From NCBI GenBank assembly GCA_000320605.2, contig KB445793.1, positions 570,556 through 634,555 of the forward strand: a stretch of DNA of 64,000 nucleotides, in the 5' to 3' direction. The stretch is from Gelatoporia subvermispora B (Eukaryota; Basidiomycota; Agaricomycetes; Polyporales; Gelatoporiaceae). Below are positions 1 through 13,176 of this stretch, one piece after another; position 1 is the stretch's first letter, and the number at the start of each line of letters is the position of its first letter. The notes beneath the pieces were generated by a model that saw only the letters and a list, made by a program, of their open reading frames with translations, did not search any database and had not been told where the DNA came from. Both the position numbers and the translations under genes were made by a program.

Positions 1-14
1 CAGACGCTTCACGA

Positions 15-20
15 TATAAA
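15..20 (+). promoter_or_regulatory. TATA-like box upstream of the amidoligase gene
   Basis: A TATAAA hexamer lies about 100 nt before the ATG of the amidoligase gene, a usual distance for a fungal core promoter. This rests on the motif and its spacing only. Confidence 0.35.
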
Positions 21-120
21 TGGAGATCAATTGACGCTGCCCACCGGGTTTCAACTTCCTTCCCTCCCCACCCCCAAATCCACAGGTTGATCTAGCGTCG
101 TGCGGCGGACGGCCGATATC

Positions 121-1638
121 ATGTCGCCACCAATCGAATTCCAGCCACAGTTTGGGGTCGAGTTTGAGATGGTGGTAAAGAACATCCGACGTCACTTCGA
201 CTGCTCCGGAACCGAAGAATCGAAGGTCTTCGCAATTATGGCCCAGCAAATTAGCAATGGCTCTGGGCAAGATGTGCGCTCTACCCTAGACAAGGATGTT
301 TCGGACATACAGACACTGGACACGAGACCCTGGACCATTGTTCAGGATGCTAGCATACGGGAGTTTAGCAAGGTATCGGAGAAGGAGCAACATTCCCCGA
401 AAAGTAAACAGGATCGCACATCTCTCGAGCTAGTCTCACCTGTGTTACCATGGGATTCAAGTGGGAAAGGAGCTTTGAAACGCGTTGTCGACTTCATCCG
501 AGATACCTGGCGCCCTGCCACCAACGACACGACTGGATTTCACGTTCACATTGGCAATGACGCAGTCTCCGAAGGCGAGCTTCCGTTCACATTTGAACAG
601 CTCAAGCAGCTGGCCAAGATGTGCTCACTCTTTGAAGGTTCGTGTTGAGGTACGCTTGTCTTGCAGATGATCTCAACTGAAAGTCTTGCAGAGGTAATCG
701 ATGGGTTTCATCCTCCCGACCGCGCTGGTAGGGAGCCAGAGGACAGCGAATACACGCTGTCGAACGTAGCAAATTCATTCTTTGCAACGTGTCAAACCAA
801 GGCCGACCGTGTTGAGAAGCTCGAGAAGAACGTTCGGGGAGTCCAGGGGATCGTAGACTGTATGAACAGAGACTCAGATAAACAAGGCGATACGGGAAGC
901 AAGAAGAGATACTATAAGGTCAATTTTGCAAGTCTTTTCAAGCACGGGTCAATCGAGTTCCGTCAGCATCAGGGCGAGCTCAGGTACGATCGAATCGAGC
1001 TCTGGGTATCATTTCTTGTCGAATTTGTGCGAGCATCGATCGCGATGACGGACGACAAAATCCGAACACTAGCCGAGAATCCGGTAACCCTTGACGTCTT
1101 GGTGACGGATGTCGTCAAGAACGAGAAATACCGTAGACTGGTCTGGAAAGACTACATGAAGGCCATCTCCGCCCCTGTAGAAGAGCAAATACGCGTGCTG
1201 AGCAACAAGGATAGTAGGAAGGAGAGGCAGAAGCAGGAGAAGGCGCTCTCTGGGGTCAAATTAGCGGGCCTGCCGGCAGGTAGAGCAAGAGGTGGCACCG
1301 ACAGGTCTCAAGTCGCAGGTCCATCGACGCTCGAATCGGCCGTGGAGCAGAACGCGTCTGAGAAGATGCCAGTGGAGAATGCCCTCATAGAAGCGACGGG
1401 AGAAGCGCACAATTTATCGAAGGTCAAACATGAATCACAATCGTCCAAGGAGCCGGGTCTTCGAGGGGATCACTTGGGTCTTGAACCTCCGACCTCGTAT
1501 GACGGAGATGTCGAGAGCTCGTCTAGTGATGAGGATGGGTTGGACAAGGTAAGGAGGAAGTTGTGGTCGTCCTCAGACAAGCAACCCGTGAAGAAAAAGG
1601 GCATGGACGGCGACGACAAAGACTTATTCGCTATATAA
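121..1638 (+). CDS. Amidoligase-family (GS-like COOH-NH2 ligase) protein
   Basis: Exons 121-637 and 692-1638 encode 487 residues. The ATG at 121 is the first in frame; the reading frame is open upstream only through GTG. The protein matches the fungal amidoligase_2 pattern: GVEFEMVV near residue 14, SLELVSPVL near 108, TGFHVHIG near 145 and GSIEFRQHQGEL near 280. These give the paired acidic residues, the HxH and the RxH expected of a glutamine-synthetase-like fold. Such enzymes are thought to form amide bonds using ATP; the substrate here is unknown. The last 150 residues are low-complexity, charged and Ser-rich, with an acidic SSSSDEDG patch, and are probably disordered. The single 54-nt intron falls in the codon after LFE, and the same intron position recurs in the neighbouring relatives at 2.2-4.8 kb. 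Confidence 0.85.
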
Positions 1639-2175
1639 AAGTGCACGGTTCATTTTAGTGGTTTCGTTAGTGTGTTTGGAAAGTATGCGTTCACAGATTA
1701 CTTTCATCAGGATTGATATATGGCCATCTATACTCCTTGTACTCGGCGCATTCGTGATGTACCATATATCCCGCTAATGATATGCTATGCTGCTCTGAGC
1801 CCTACGAAACCTGTCATCGTCTAGGACGTGTGCGGTCGAAAGTTGTTCATCGTTATAACTCAATCAGCTCCCATGCCCGCATCTGTGGTTCTAGAAACAT
1901 AAGATACTGTATAATGCACACGGTACAGCGTAACGGTACAAGTGCGAAAGAAACCGAGAGGCTAAACCAACATGGGAGTAGATGGGGAATCATATTGTCT
2001 GACCACCAACCAGCATTGATTCAGAGATCAATGGCAAGCCTTGAGGCTCTATGCACATACTTAGAGAAATCGTTAAGGACTCGGCATACCTGAATGTGAA
2101 CCATCTCTAGAGGAAGGTGGAAACGATAGTCTTCATACGACGCCTGCCCGATGGTCATCAATGTAATCGAACAAT
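1639..2175. other. Intergenic region, no gene seen
   Basis: This holds the 3' ends of two convergent genes. Short open frames here have no recognisable domain and no splice-compatible partners. Confidence 0.5.
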
Positions 2176-3342
2176 TTAGTAGAAATAAAGAACACACGAA
2201 CCCAGCTGTGGCGTGCGGGAGCGACGAGGATCGTAGTGTTGCGCCAATTTCTCGTCGCGGATGATCTCATCAAACAATACTTCCATTGATGGCCGGCAAA
2301 TCTCAATGGTCTCGTCGTCATGGTCCAGAGCATACTGCACGAACTTCGCCATCAGTTCTATGAAGCATATGACCCTGTCGCCGCAGGTTGTTGTCGGATG
2401 GATGTTAAACACAATCTCCGTTTTCGATCGGTGATGGATAAACTGCATCTTGAAGATGGACGTATATGGCAGCCCCGGGACTTCGATGTAGGGAGTGAGC
2501 AGCATGCGCAGGTCCGAAATGCATTGTGCTTCGTCAATGGCTTCCATGACCTCCCCGTCGTTCATGTTCGCCACTATGCTGTTGTGCCTCACCGACTCAG
2601 CCGGAGGGAACTCGTCGGGGGTCGTGAGTTTGCTCTCGAACTCCAAGTCGTCAACCACATCTGAGGTAGTCAATCAGTTTGGGCACATGTTACAATTCAT
2701 AGACTTACCCTCAAAGATGCAGAACAGTTTGGCCACCCGCTTGATCTCGTCAATATGGAATTTACTGACGACACCGGCTTGCATCATCCGGTTAGTGGTG
2801 ACTTTGCAGTCGTATCTACGAACGACAGAGTTCACAATTAACTCGAATTCTTGTGCCCAGGCTGAGTCGACTGGTCTTTGTGGCGAGAGCATTCTGATAG
2901 GAAGGATACCACCCCCTGCTGACAGAGCATTACTAGTGATCGTCCATACGTCAGGATTAGGTATGTCCCAGCGATGTTTGGAGAGAAAACGCTGAGCAGG
3001 ACGGCCCAGAGATTGTATATGCCTAGCTACTTCTTCGAGACTGGTGTTCATCGATTGTAATCTCTCGTTCTGCGATATCTGCCTCTCGTTCTCACCGATG
3101 TCAGTGCAGAGATGGGCTAATCTGGAGTTAGCACTTAGCTGGGCGATCTGAAGTGGCAAGGCTGGATAGGGTAGCTCCCCTGCTGCAGTTTGAAGATGGA
3201 GAACGACAAGTAACGACATGGCTAGCAATATACTAGGTTGATGTTGAGCGGCGGCGGCGGTTGAAGTTGGGCGTTCGATTTGCGAGCAATCTGTGGCTGC
3301 CACGATCCGCGGCGGTGGCCTTGACGTCGTCTCATACCTCAT
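2176..3342 (-). CDS. Diverged amidoligase-like paralogue lacking the catalytic signature
   Basis: Exons 3342-2709 and 2660-2176 encode 372 residues. The 48-nt intron interrupts the codon after CIFEG, exactly where the intact amidoligase at 121-1638 is interrupted (SLFEG). The alignable core runs from WTITSNALSAGG to LAQHYDPRR, residues about 130 to 360. Key positions are changed: the GVEFE start motif is absent, SLELVSP reads IRMLSP, the HxH segment reads AGVVSKFHID, and FRQHQG reads FNIHPTT. I infer a catalytically dead or repurposed protein. Residues about 38-55 are hydrophobic and could be a signal anchor, and an internal ATG in that area is an alternative start. The frame is intact over both exons, so it may still be expressed. 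A shorter sister lies at 4.1-4.8 kb. Confidence 0.6.
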
Positions 3343-4072
3343 GACTGCTCATATCATGTAGCATATAGCCCGAGATACATGCAACTCAGAAGGGCGGGGG
3401 CGGATTATTGTTCCATTCCCTCCAAAATGATTGGCAAACTTTTGTCCCTTCTGGTAATATTGATTCGCGATGGATACATAGCTTGTTACTTCGAGGGCTC
3501 CCGGCGTCAATGAGAATCGGACATTCACTTATTTCCTCAAGTCCGGCGTTCTAAGTTCCACCAAGTACCCACCGTATCTATCATGATCGTCAGGTAGTCA
3601 CATTCTGTGCGCTGAGTAGATGTTAATTTCGGACTATTCATATGCTGCCTACAGGTGATCAGGGGGCACCCAGCCGTCAGAGCAGCTCTGTGCGAGTGCG
3701 AAGATGGCGAAGACTTTGTTCGCCCTTTGTCCATGGGCTACCTCACACGTGAGACCTTGTCCATGCAGCGATAGTCATTGCCATCAGCGCATTAGTCACT
3801 CCAGAATCCGTGAGATACTGGAGTAGTAAACGTAATGTATACTGAACCAAGAGCCTCGAATGGCAGAGAGGGTCTCGAGGAAGTAGCTACGAATCAATAT
3901 CACCCCAGAGACCAGTACAGCACTGATACAGGACGGAAGGATAGGTATCCAAGTCGTCCGAGGACATTGGGCTAGATCGTCAAGGACTCGACAGATTGAA
4001 TGTGAGCCGTCTAGTGAGGTCGTCGGGCAGGATAGGCATGACATGACGCCTAGTGAAGGATAATCAGCGACA
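3343..4072. other. Intergenic region, no gene seen
   Basis: About 730 nt separate two amidoligase-like copies. Open frames here are short and show neither family resemblance nor splice signals. Confidence 0.4.
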
Positions 4073-4818
4073 TCAGAAGCGTCGTCCAGAGAGGGTATGC
4101 GGACCTGGCCGTGGCCTCCGAGGATGGCGAGGATCGTAAAATTGAGTCAACTTTCCGTCGCAGATTATGTCATCAAAGAAGACGTCCAGTGACGGTCGGC
4201 AGCACTCGATAGTCTTGTCGTCATGAACCAGGGCATATTGCGCAAACTTCGCGTTTACTTCCATGAAGCGTACAATATTGTCACCATAAGTCGTGGTCGG
4301 ATAGTTATTGAACATTAGCTCTGTTGTCGGCCTGTGCTTATGAAGCTTCATCTTGTAGGTGGATGCCCGTGTCAGTCCGACTGGGTGGTCGATGTAGGGA
4401 ACGAGGAGCGTGCGCAAACCTGGAACGTCTTCCGCATTATCAATGGCATCCATGACCTCATCGTCCCCAATGCCTTGCACTACTCTGTTGTACCTTACCG
4501 ACTCTACTGGAGGGAACTTGTCGGGGTCGGGGATGGTGAGTTCGGATCCGAGCTCCATTTCATCAATTACGTCTGGCACAGTGGGTCGATTTAGCCACAG
4601 TCAAAAAACACTCTAAACTCACCTTCAAAAAGGCAGAACAGCCTGGCCACACGCTTGATCTCATCAAGTTGGAAAGTGCTGACGACACCAGCTTGCATCG
4701 TTCGGTCAGTGGTAACTTTACCATTATATTTACGAACGATTGAGTCGACAACCAGCATAAATTCATGCGCCCAGGCCGAATCAAATGGCCTCCGTGGTGA
4801 GATGTGTGACGCGCCATT
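4073..4818 (-). pseudogene. 5'-truncated amidoligase-like copy
   Basis: Two homologous exons remain, about 4818-4622 and 4578-4073, joined by a GT..AG intron at the family-conserved position after CLFEG. They encode a sequence close to the gene at 2176-3342, for example the AQEFELIVNS and MQAGVVSKFHID segments appear as AHEFMLVVDS and MQAGVVSTFQLD. The homologous frame opens directly after a stop at 4819-4821. The 100 or so N-terminal residues of the sister are missing and there is no ATG until the middle of the first exon. The downstream exon is intact to its own stop. It is probably a decayed duplicate, although an unseen 5' exon cannot be excluded. Confidence 0.6.
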
Positions 4819-5263
4819 CTATGGAGCGGGTGCAATGATTTAAAATTATGCACAACAATTACATATTATGCTCGGCGAAGTAGAAGGCTGTCTTCGATTG
4901 TTCTTCGGTATCTCGTGATAACATTACCGAAGCAATGCCATGCAGGCAGTGTTATCTAAGTAAATGACACAGTTCTAAACCGCGAGATGAGCAACTACCT
5001 GCAGGAGATCAGGTGGCTGCCAGCTGGCAGAGAAGGCTCCGTGTGGGTGCGAACGAAAGCAAGCCGCAGAGGCCGCGGCCTGAGGCAGACCGTGCCAAAC
5101 CGCAGCCACAAATTGAACTCCGAATAAACCTCAGACACGTTCAGCCACCGGCGTTCTCACCATCGCGCTCGTCGCTAGCATCGTTCGAGGTCTCTCGCTT
5201 ACCTTCTCGAGCTCGTTATCCTGGGTTTTCCATCGCTGCTCGACTCTGGGAGCCGCGTTCGAC
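4819..5263. other. Intergenic / 5' region of the LEA_2-like gene
   Basis: This is the boundary between the amidoligase-like copies and the next plus-strand gene. No gene is recognised. Confidence 0.4.
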
Positions 5264-6640
5264 ATGGGCTATGATCGCAGATCAGCTGTCTCCTCATTCT
5301 ACGGCGGTCGTCAGAGCTCATTCGATGCACTAAACGCCGACCCCGCCTCACCGTCCGCTGGGACGTACGGTCAACCTGAACGAGGCCGTGTGGACTCTTT
5401 CTACGACACTGGACGCGCTCCCAGAACGAGCGCGGATGCACATAGGAACCTCTCGTCGGCGGGCTACAATCGCACATCATTCTTCCATACTGGCAGAGAA
5501 GAACCGCTGAAAGGCGGTCATGATGAAGAGAACACCCCTCCCAAGCCCGACGAAGCCTGGGATATCTACGCAGACTTCAACAACCAAGGGCCGAGATACT
5601 CCACTACTTTCGGTCGCTCGGACTCGGGGTAAAGTCTTGTCACTACCCGTGAGACGATGTACTCATTTTCGGAAGTAGTTATCGCCAAGTTCCCTCCCCG
5701 ACACCCATCTTGAAGCATGAGGAAGAGGCGTTCGGCAGTAGCCAGGTCGAGATGGTCACTGTGCCTGCGTTAGGCCCTGAGTGGAGAAAGGATGAGCTAG
5801 TGGGTGAAAGGAAGAAGATGAAGAAGGAGGACGATAGGATAGCGCGCACGCAAAACTGGCGGGCTTGGAATCGAGGAGAACGCGGGCTTTGTGGTCGATA
5901 CTTCACCAGGAAGTTCACTGTTTTCTTTGTATTCTTCCTCTGCGTGGCGTAAGTACCTAGACATCCTCACATACGGGCAGTCTCCTGATAGGTCGGTGCA
6001 GTGTTGGAATCACGCTCGCATTCACCATTCCCAGAGTTCCATCTTTCGAGGTCAACAGCAACGCTCCGCTTACCAATGCTTCCGGCTCTTTCAATTCGTC
6101 AATCCCTACGGAGTTCAGCCGCGTTCCCGCGAACTTCAGTTTCCCCGCCATCGCACAGTTACAAGCTGACACCAACTCGAACTACCTCCCGCTGGACATC
6201 AAGAACATTCATGCATCTGTGTTTGACCTTGACACATCTAGGCAGATCGGTTTTGGTGACACTGGCCACCTGAAGCTACCGGCGAACGCATTCCCACTCG
6301 TCAATATACCTCTCAACTTCTCTTATGTTGCTTCGAATGATTCAGATCAAACTTGTGAGTTTCTCAGCAGCTATTCTGTTGATCGCTGGCTCATCGCTAA
6401 TGTTCGTAGGGGCGAATTGGTACAATGCTTGCCGCAACCGGGGAAACTACGCCGACGGCCAACGACCACGTGCGTGTTTAAACCTTCTTACACCGGCATA
6501 TGCTAACCTGTTCTCCTACAGCTATCAAATTCCGGCTTATCCTCGCCATGGATATTCTGGGACTCGTGGGTTCCCAGAGCACATCGACAACGGTCGACAA
6601 TGCGCCATGCCCGATTGAGCTGTCGCTCGACTCGGTGTAA
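5264..6640 (+). CDS. LEA_2/NDR1-like single-pass membrane protein
   Basis: Exons 5264-5628, 5679-5948, 6002-6354, 6410-6469 and 6522-6640 encode 388 residues, with all phases consistent. The first 190 residues are polar and probably cytosolic. A basic stretch (WNRGERGLCGRYF) precedes one hydrophobic helix at about 198-218 (FFVFFLCVAVGITLAFTI). The remainder is a lumenal or outer domain with several N-x-S/T sites (NASG, NFSF, NFSY) and the beta-rich look of a late-embryogenesis-abundant type 2 domain. Such proteins sit on the fungal plasma or vacuolar membrane; the function is not known. Topology and domain name are inferred from the pattern. The alternative acceptor at 5675 stays in frame and would add one residue. 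Confidence 0.7.
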
Positions 6641-7070
6641 CGCCTAGACGCCACCATCCCTTCATTATTTGACACTTCACCACTCTTCGGTCTTTGTTAT
6701 GCATGCTCGGACAGCGGATGGACTGTGACATTGTCTTTTGTGCGATACATACTCTCTTACATGCAACGTTTATGGTATTACTTGCGTCTTGTCTGGACCC
6801 TATTGCGAGCCCCACTGTGATGTGTACTGAACGATTTGGACGTAATCAATTCTAGATAGCTGAATCTCACTTCGTGTGTTACCGCCAGACTTGCGTTCGA
6901 GTGTAGTAAGCTCGATATCTCATTTCAATATTGGCTGACGACCCTCTTTGGAAGATTTTGATTGAAACCAAGTAGCTGTTCGCCATCTTCGCCGCCGGTT
7001 CTGACGTCTCTCCTCCCGCGCCGTTCCTCCCTAGAGAAGCCTTGTCAATCGTGGCACTCTACATCTGGCT
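6641..7070. other. Intergenic region, no gene seen
   Basis: This contains the 3' end of the LEA_2-like gene and the presumed promoter of the tetraspanin gene. Confidence 0.4.
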
Positions 7071-8860
7071 ATGGAGCGTCGTTTTCCATCATCTTCACTG
7101 GCACCTTCCGGCCACACCACCATGCGCCGTCGATCAGGAGCTTATAGCCCCACTTTCAGCAACTTGAACGCCGTTTCAGAGGATGTGCCCTTCGCTGGGC
7201 CCCGAGCAGCGTCAGACGGTCATCTCGTACAAGGCATCGGTGGAGCCAAGTCGGCCGCCGCTCTCCGGTCGGTCGTTTCTGAACCCAGAGTCCTTCTGGC
7301 AACGTCATGCAGAGCCTCGCCTAATCCCGCCGTCTCTCCGGATCTTGACCAGCAAGAAATGGGCATCATAGGAGACGTGTCTCCAGCGGGTTTTAGTGCG
7401 CAGAGGATCTCGGAGGACTATGTTCTCGATGAAGACATTGTCAACCTGGTCCACTTCGCCTCACTACTTGATCTGCCTCCTGGTAGCCCACTGCCTGTGT
7501 CTCCCCCATCTTGCAATCCGGCCGAGGCACACACATCGAGATTGCCCACACCGGATTTTTCTCTGCAAAGGACGGAAGACCAGTGTCAGAGTCCTTGCGA
7601 CCCGCCTTCGGAGGTCGAGCCATCTATATCCCCTGTCCAAATATCCGCTATGCCGTTGTCCACAATTATAGAAAGCCCAGAAGAGCCACAAGGTCCCGTA
7701 CAGCCTCCACCAATCACGGGGAACCACTCAAACGCGCATACTCATGCACCTGTCGCACCATGCCGTCCCCCGCTGCTTCCGTCCTATAGCACCACCGACA
7801 AGTTCACACACAAGTTTCCCAGACTGCGTTCACTGCGCAGCTACAAAAATGGGCCGCGCCGCGCGCGACAGCGTGCAGCGTTCGCGTCTACGATGGTAGA
7901 AGAGGGAGAGGGCCTCGGCTTGGAACGAATCGAGCGCTGGACCATCCACAAGTGGTGTCTGCTCATGTCTGTTGGGACCGTGTTCGTATACGGTATGGCG
8001 GCGCTCGTATTCTCTGTCCTCACGTGGCTCCAGAGTGAGATACGCATACTGTCTGCTGAGTAGGAACCTACTGATCTGTTGGACTTCCAGCTTGGCCCCA
8101 AGCTGATGTGGTGAACGTAGCGGACCTCGACGTCCTGATCCTTATCACCCTGGCCTCGTCGGCGCTTCTACTCACGTTCCTCCTAGGCCTCACCGGAACG
8201 ATCCTTAATTCGCGCCCAATCCTCGCGGTATACGCCCTCCTCCTGTGGCCCGCCGGACTCTCTGTCATTATCATCGGCTACGTCGCATACAAGCGCGCGA
8301 CGTTCGCATTGGACCGCAAACTCAGCTACGCATGGAGCGACTGGTACACGCCGCTCGACCGGCTCGTCATCCAGAACTCGCTGCGCTGCTGCGGGTTCTA
8401 CGATGCGCTGCACGACGCGACGCCGAGCAAGCAGTGCTACTCACGCACGCCGCTCCCGGGGTGCAAAGGCCGGCTGTACCGCTTCGAGAAGCAGAACCTC
8501 GACCTCATCTGGTCCGCCGCGTTCGCGCTTGTCCCGCTGCACATCGCCAACATTGTCGTATCGCTACTGTGTGCGAACCATGTTACGCACACTTTCGGGA
8601 AAGGGCTCATGCCCAAGAAGTACAGGCTCAGTGGCGCGGATGTCCGAGCGGACGCGGAGAAGATACTGGGTCCGTATGCCCCGGTGCGTCCTGTAAGGCG
8701 GCCAGAGATGTCTAGAGCGTCGTCGAGCGACTACCACGGGTTGGAGAAGACGGACCCGAACCCGAACGGTATCACCTGGACTTCCTCACAGCGCCCAACG
8801 TTGTGGGCATCGCAAGTGACCGGGCTCGGACTCGACCCCTGGGTCCGGAAGCAGGTCTGA
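7071..8860 (+). CDS. Tetraspanin (Tsp2-like) with long N-terminal extension
   Basis: Exons 7071-8034 and 8091-8860 encode 577 residues. Four hydrophobic helices lie at about residues 300-322, 330-355, 365-388 and 470-492. The large extracellular loop starts after helix 3 and carries the tetraspanin signature CCG at 421-423 (SLRCCGFYD) with further cysteines (QCYS, PGCKG). Tetraspanins organise membrane microdomains; fungal Tsp2 proteins are known mainly from basidiomycetes. The first 290 residues form an unusually long, Pro/Ser-rich cytosolic arm. An internal ATG at 7122 would shorten this arm by 17 residues. The C-terminal tail contains LEKTDPNPNG and no further domain. Confidence 0.85.
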
Positions 8861-8999
8861 ACATGGATTGTGACAAAGAATTAGGGGGCTAGGTGGAAAT
8901 TGATAGCAAGGTGATTTTTTGCGCTGTGTTAGGCATGTACGATCATGATAGTACAATGATTGGCATGATTCGCTACAACAAAGTGAAAATACATGTTTA

Positions 9000-9215
9000 A
9001 GCCATGTCCAAGCTATGGTGCAGTGCTCGACAGTGCGAGGATCGTAACGGTATGCCAATTCCCCGTCGCGAAGTATCTCGTTGAAGAGTACATTCAACGA
9101 CGGCCGATGGGTTTCGATCGTGTGGTCGTCATGATCGAGGGCGTACTTCACGAACTTTGTCATCGAATTTGCAAAGTGTACGATCTTATCGCCATAGGTA
9201 GTAGTTGAATTATCA
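9000..9215 (-). pseudogene. Fragment of an amidoligase-like gene
   Basis: A roughly 70-residue stretch (TTTYGDKIVHF through RYDPRT) matches the C-terminal exon of the copies at 2.2 and 4.1 kb, sharing the KYALDHDD, RPSLNVLF and YDPR patterns. No upstream exon, start codon or splice acceptor in the right place is seen. The frame then runs on without similarity into the 3' end of the convergent tetraspanin gene. It is a relic of the same local family, displaced by about 4 kb. Confidence 0.65.
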
Positions 9216-9371
9216 ATACTCAATTACTCACAGCTGCAAGACCTCCCGGAACGTCCACATATAGAAGCATGAAGACTGCGATGCAAGTGATGAGCACAGC
9301 CTATGAATGTCTATGCAAGCAACCCGTAATAATGGAAATACATCTACACATATTGATGACTGCTCAACTGT

Positions 9372-11364
<1,993 letters not shown>

Positions 11365-12306
11365 ATGTCTGACCTTTGCCCCGTATATGCCCCCTTCTTT
11401 GGCGCGATGGTAAGCAGTCGTGTTTGACGCGGTATTGGGCGATGTTTGACCGCTTTGGTTCCGCAGGGCTGCACCAGCGCAATTGTCTTCACTTGTGAGT
11501 CTGCGGCAGTATCACTCCCTACGCAGCGCTGAGATGCTTTACGAACTCGTAGGCATTGGTGCGAGGTCAGTTTGCATCCACTTCTATTGATATTGACGAC
11601 TGACGCTCGTGAAGTTATGGAACGGCAAAGTCAGGAGTTGGCATTTCCGCCATGTCCGTCCTCCGACCTGACCTGATGATGAAGTGTGTCATCCCCGTCA
11701 TCATGGCTGGTATCATTGCAGTACGTCGCAGTAGTCGCAACTTATACCTGGTTCATGGTCTAATTGGGCTTGACAGATCTACGGCCTCGTTGTCTCGGTC
11801 CTCATCTCCGGGCAACGTCAGTGCTTCAAGTCATAGCATGTCTCTGCATGTGCTGACGTTACTGATCCACCTGCGCAGTCGCCTTGAACATGTCACTATT
11901 CCAGGGCTTCGTTCAGCTGGGTGCTGGTCTCTCTGTCGGTCTTGCTGGTCTTGCTGCTGGCTTTGCAATCGGTATTGTTGGTGATGCTGGTGTCCGCGGC
12001 ACTGCACAGCAGCCAAGGCTGTTCGTCGGCATGGTGCGTCCTATTACATTGTCAATACATCATCGGCAACAGAATTTGATGAACCCTTACCAGATCCTCA
12101 TCTTGATTTTCGCTGAAGTCTTGGGTCTGTACGGTACGTAACAGCGCCCTCATGCCCCTGAACGATACTTAGTGCGAAATATACAGGCCTCATTGTTGCA
12201 CTTATCATGAACTCGAAAGCGTCAGACATGACCGGTGTCGTGCGTGGAACCTTAACTTTTGTTCTGCTGCGTGCTGATTAACCGTTTGCCGTAGTGCTCT
12301 GCCTAG
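11365..12306 (+). CDS. vma3: V-type ATPase proteolipid subunit c, copy 1
   Basis: Nine exons (11365-11409, 11467-11494, 11553-11565, 11615-11720, 11777-11816, 11879-12033, 12094-12133, 12187-12239, 12295-12306) encode 163 residues. Subunit c forms the proton-translocating ring of the vacuolar ATPase. The sequence follows the family closely: [56 protein letters not shown] and [18 protein letters not shown]. The essential proton-binding glutamate is E137. Four hydrophobic helices are evident. One exon is only 13 nt and the last is 12 nt, coding CSA-stop. Reading past the last donor would instead give a longer, unrelated tail, so the splice is well supported by the second copy. Confidence 0.92.
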
Positions 12307-12445
12307 TTGTAGAAAGGATAGAAAGCGTGCAACACGGAAGTACTCACGAAGGAGTGAAATGGACATTCCGCGTGGCCGCTTTATGAACACTCGTAACGGA
12401 ACTCATCTCGCCTATTCCCTGTGCATTTGTGTTGTGTGCTATCTG

Positions 12446-13176
12446 CAACTGGTACATACACATAATACCAATTCTCTTTTGCAAATTGTTAGCATGGAAT
12501 GTATCTTCTGATTTTTTGCCAGCGCTGTGCGAGGGATACTGTTCGCTACCGATAGATGAGCAAATGGACTCGCGTCGAGGTATACACTCACAGTGCTTGC
12601 GTTCGCACCTGCAGTTCCTTCAAATTCCACATCACCACGTAACTCATTTCCTATCGCTGTACGGTGTACCCACTTTGCTGACATTGTTTACACCACTGCT
12701 TTAGATATATCAATTGTATGCTAACATCCTTACCTTGTTGCAGATCCGTTAAATCCGTTCTGTTGATTCGCAAACCGATCCTCGCCGGTCTGTGAGCGAT
12801 CTCGGTCCGCATAGGGTGAGTTAGATACAAGGATTTTTCAATACGTGGCGCTGAGTTTGTTCCTTTTATCCTAGATGCCGCACAGATAACGACTGTGCTA
12901 CGAGGGGGGTCGTGCTGACATGTTCGAAAACTTCGGTATGTGGCACGAGACTCTGCCACGAGCACATTCAGCGGACGCGTCAGTCAATCGGACGGGAGAG
13001 GGAGAGCGAGCGAGCAAGAGCAAGAGGCAGCGAGCGCACAGAGAGTCCAGGGCAGCAAGGCAAGGCGAACCGAGTCCGTCGAGTGCCCGAGACGCGCCCA
13101 CACTGCGGTCCGCAGACACGCGCTTCGTGCTTGCTTCATCATGAAACTGTTGCTCGCTCACAGGCACCCCCTCCGA
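12446..13176. other. Spacer between the two subunit c copies
   Basis: No gene is supported. A purine-rich GA tract lies around 13000-13045, which produces open frames of low complexity. Confidence 0.5.

Noticed and set aside
8245..8715. 156-codon frame overlapping the tetraspanin
   Set aside because: It is a GC-rich shadow of the tetraspanin coding exon.
12187..12291. Alternative C-terminus of subunit c copy 1 by reading through the last donor
   Set aside because: The spliced ending CSA-stop matches the second copy (CSV-stop) and the family length; the read-through tail has no relatives.
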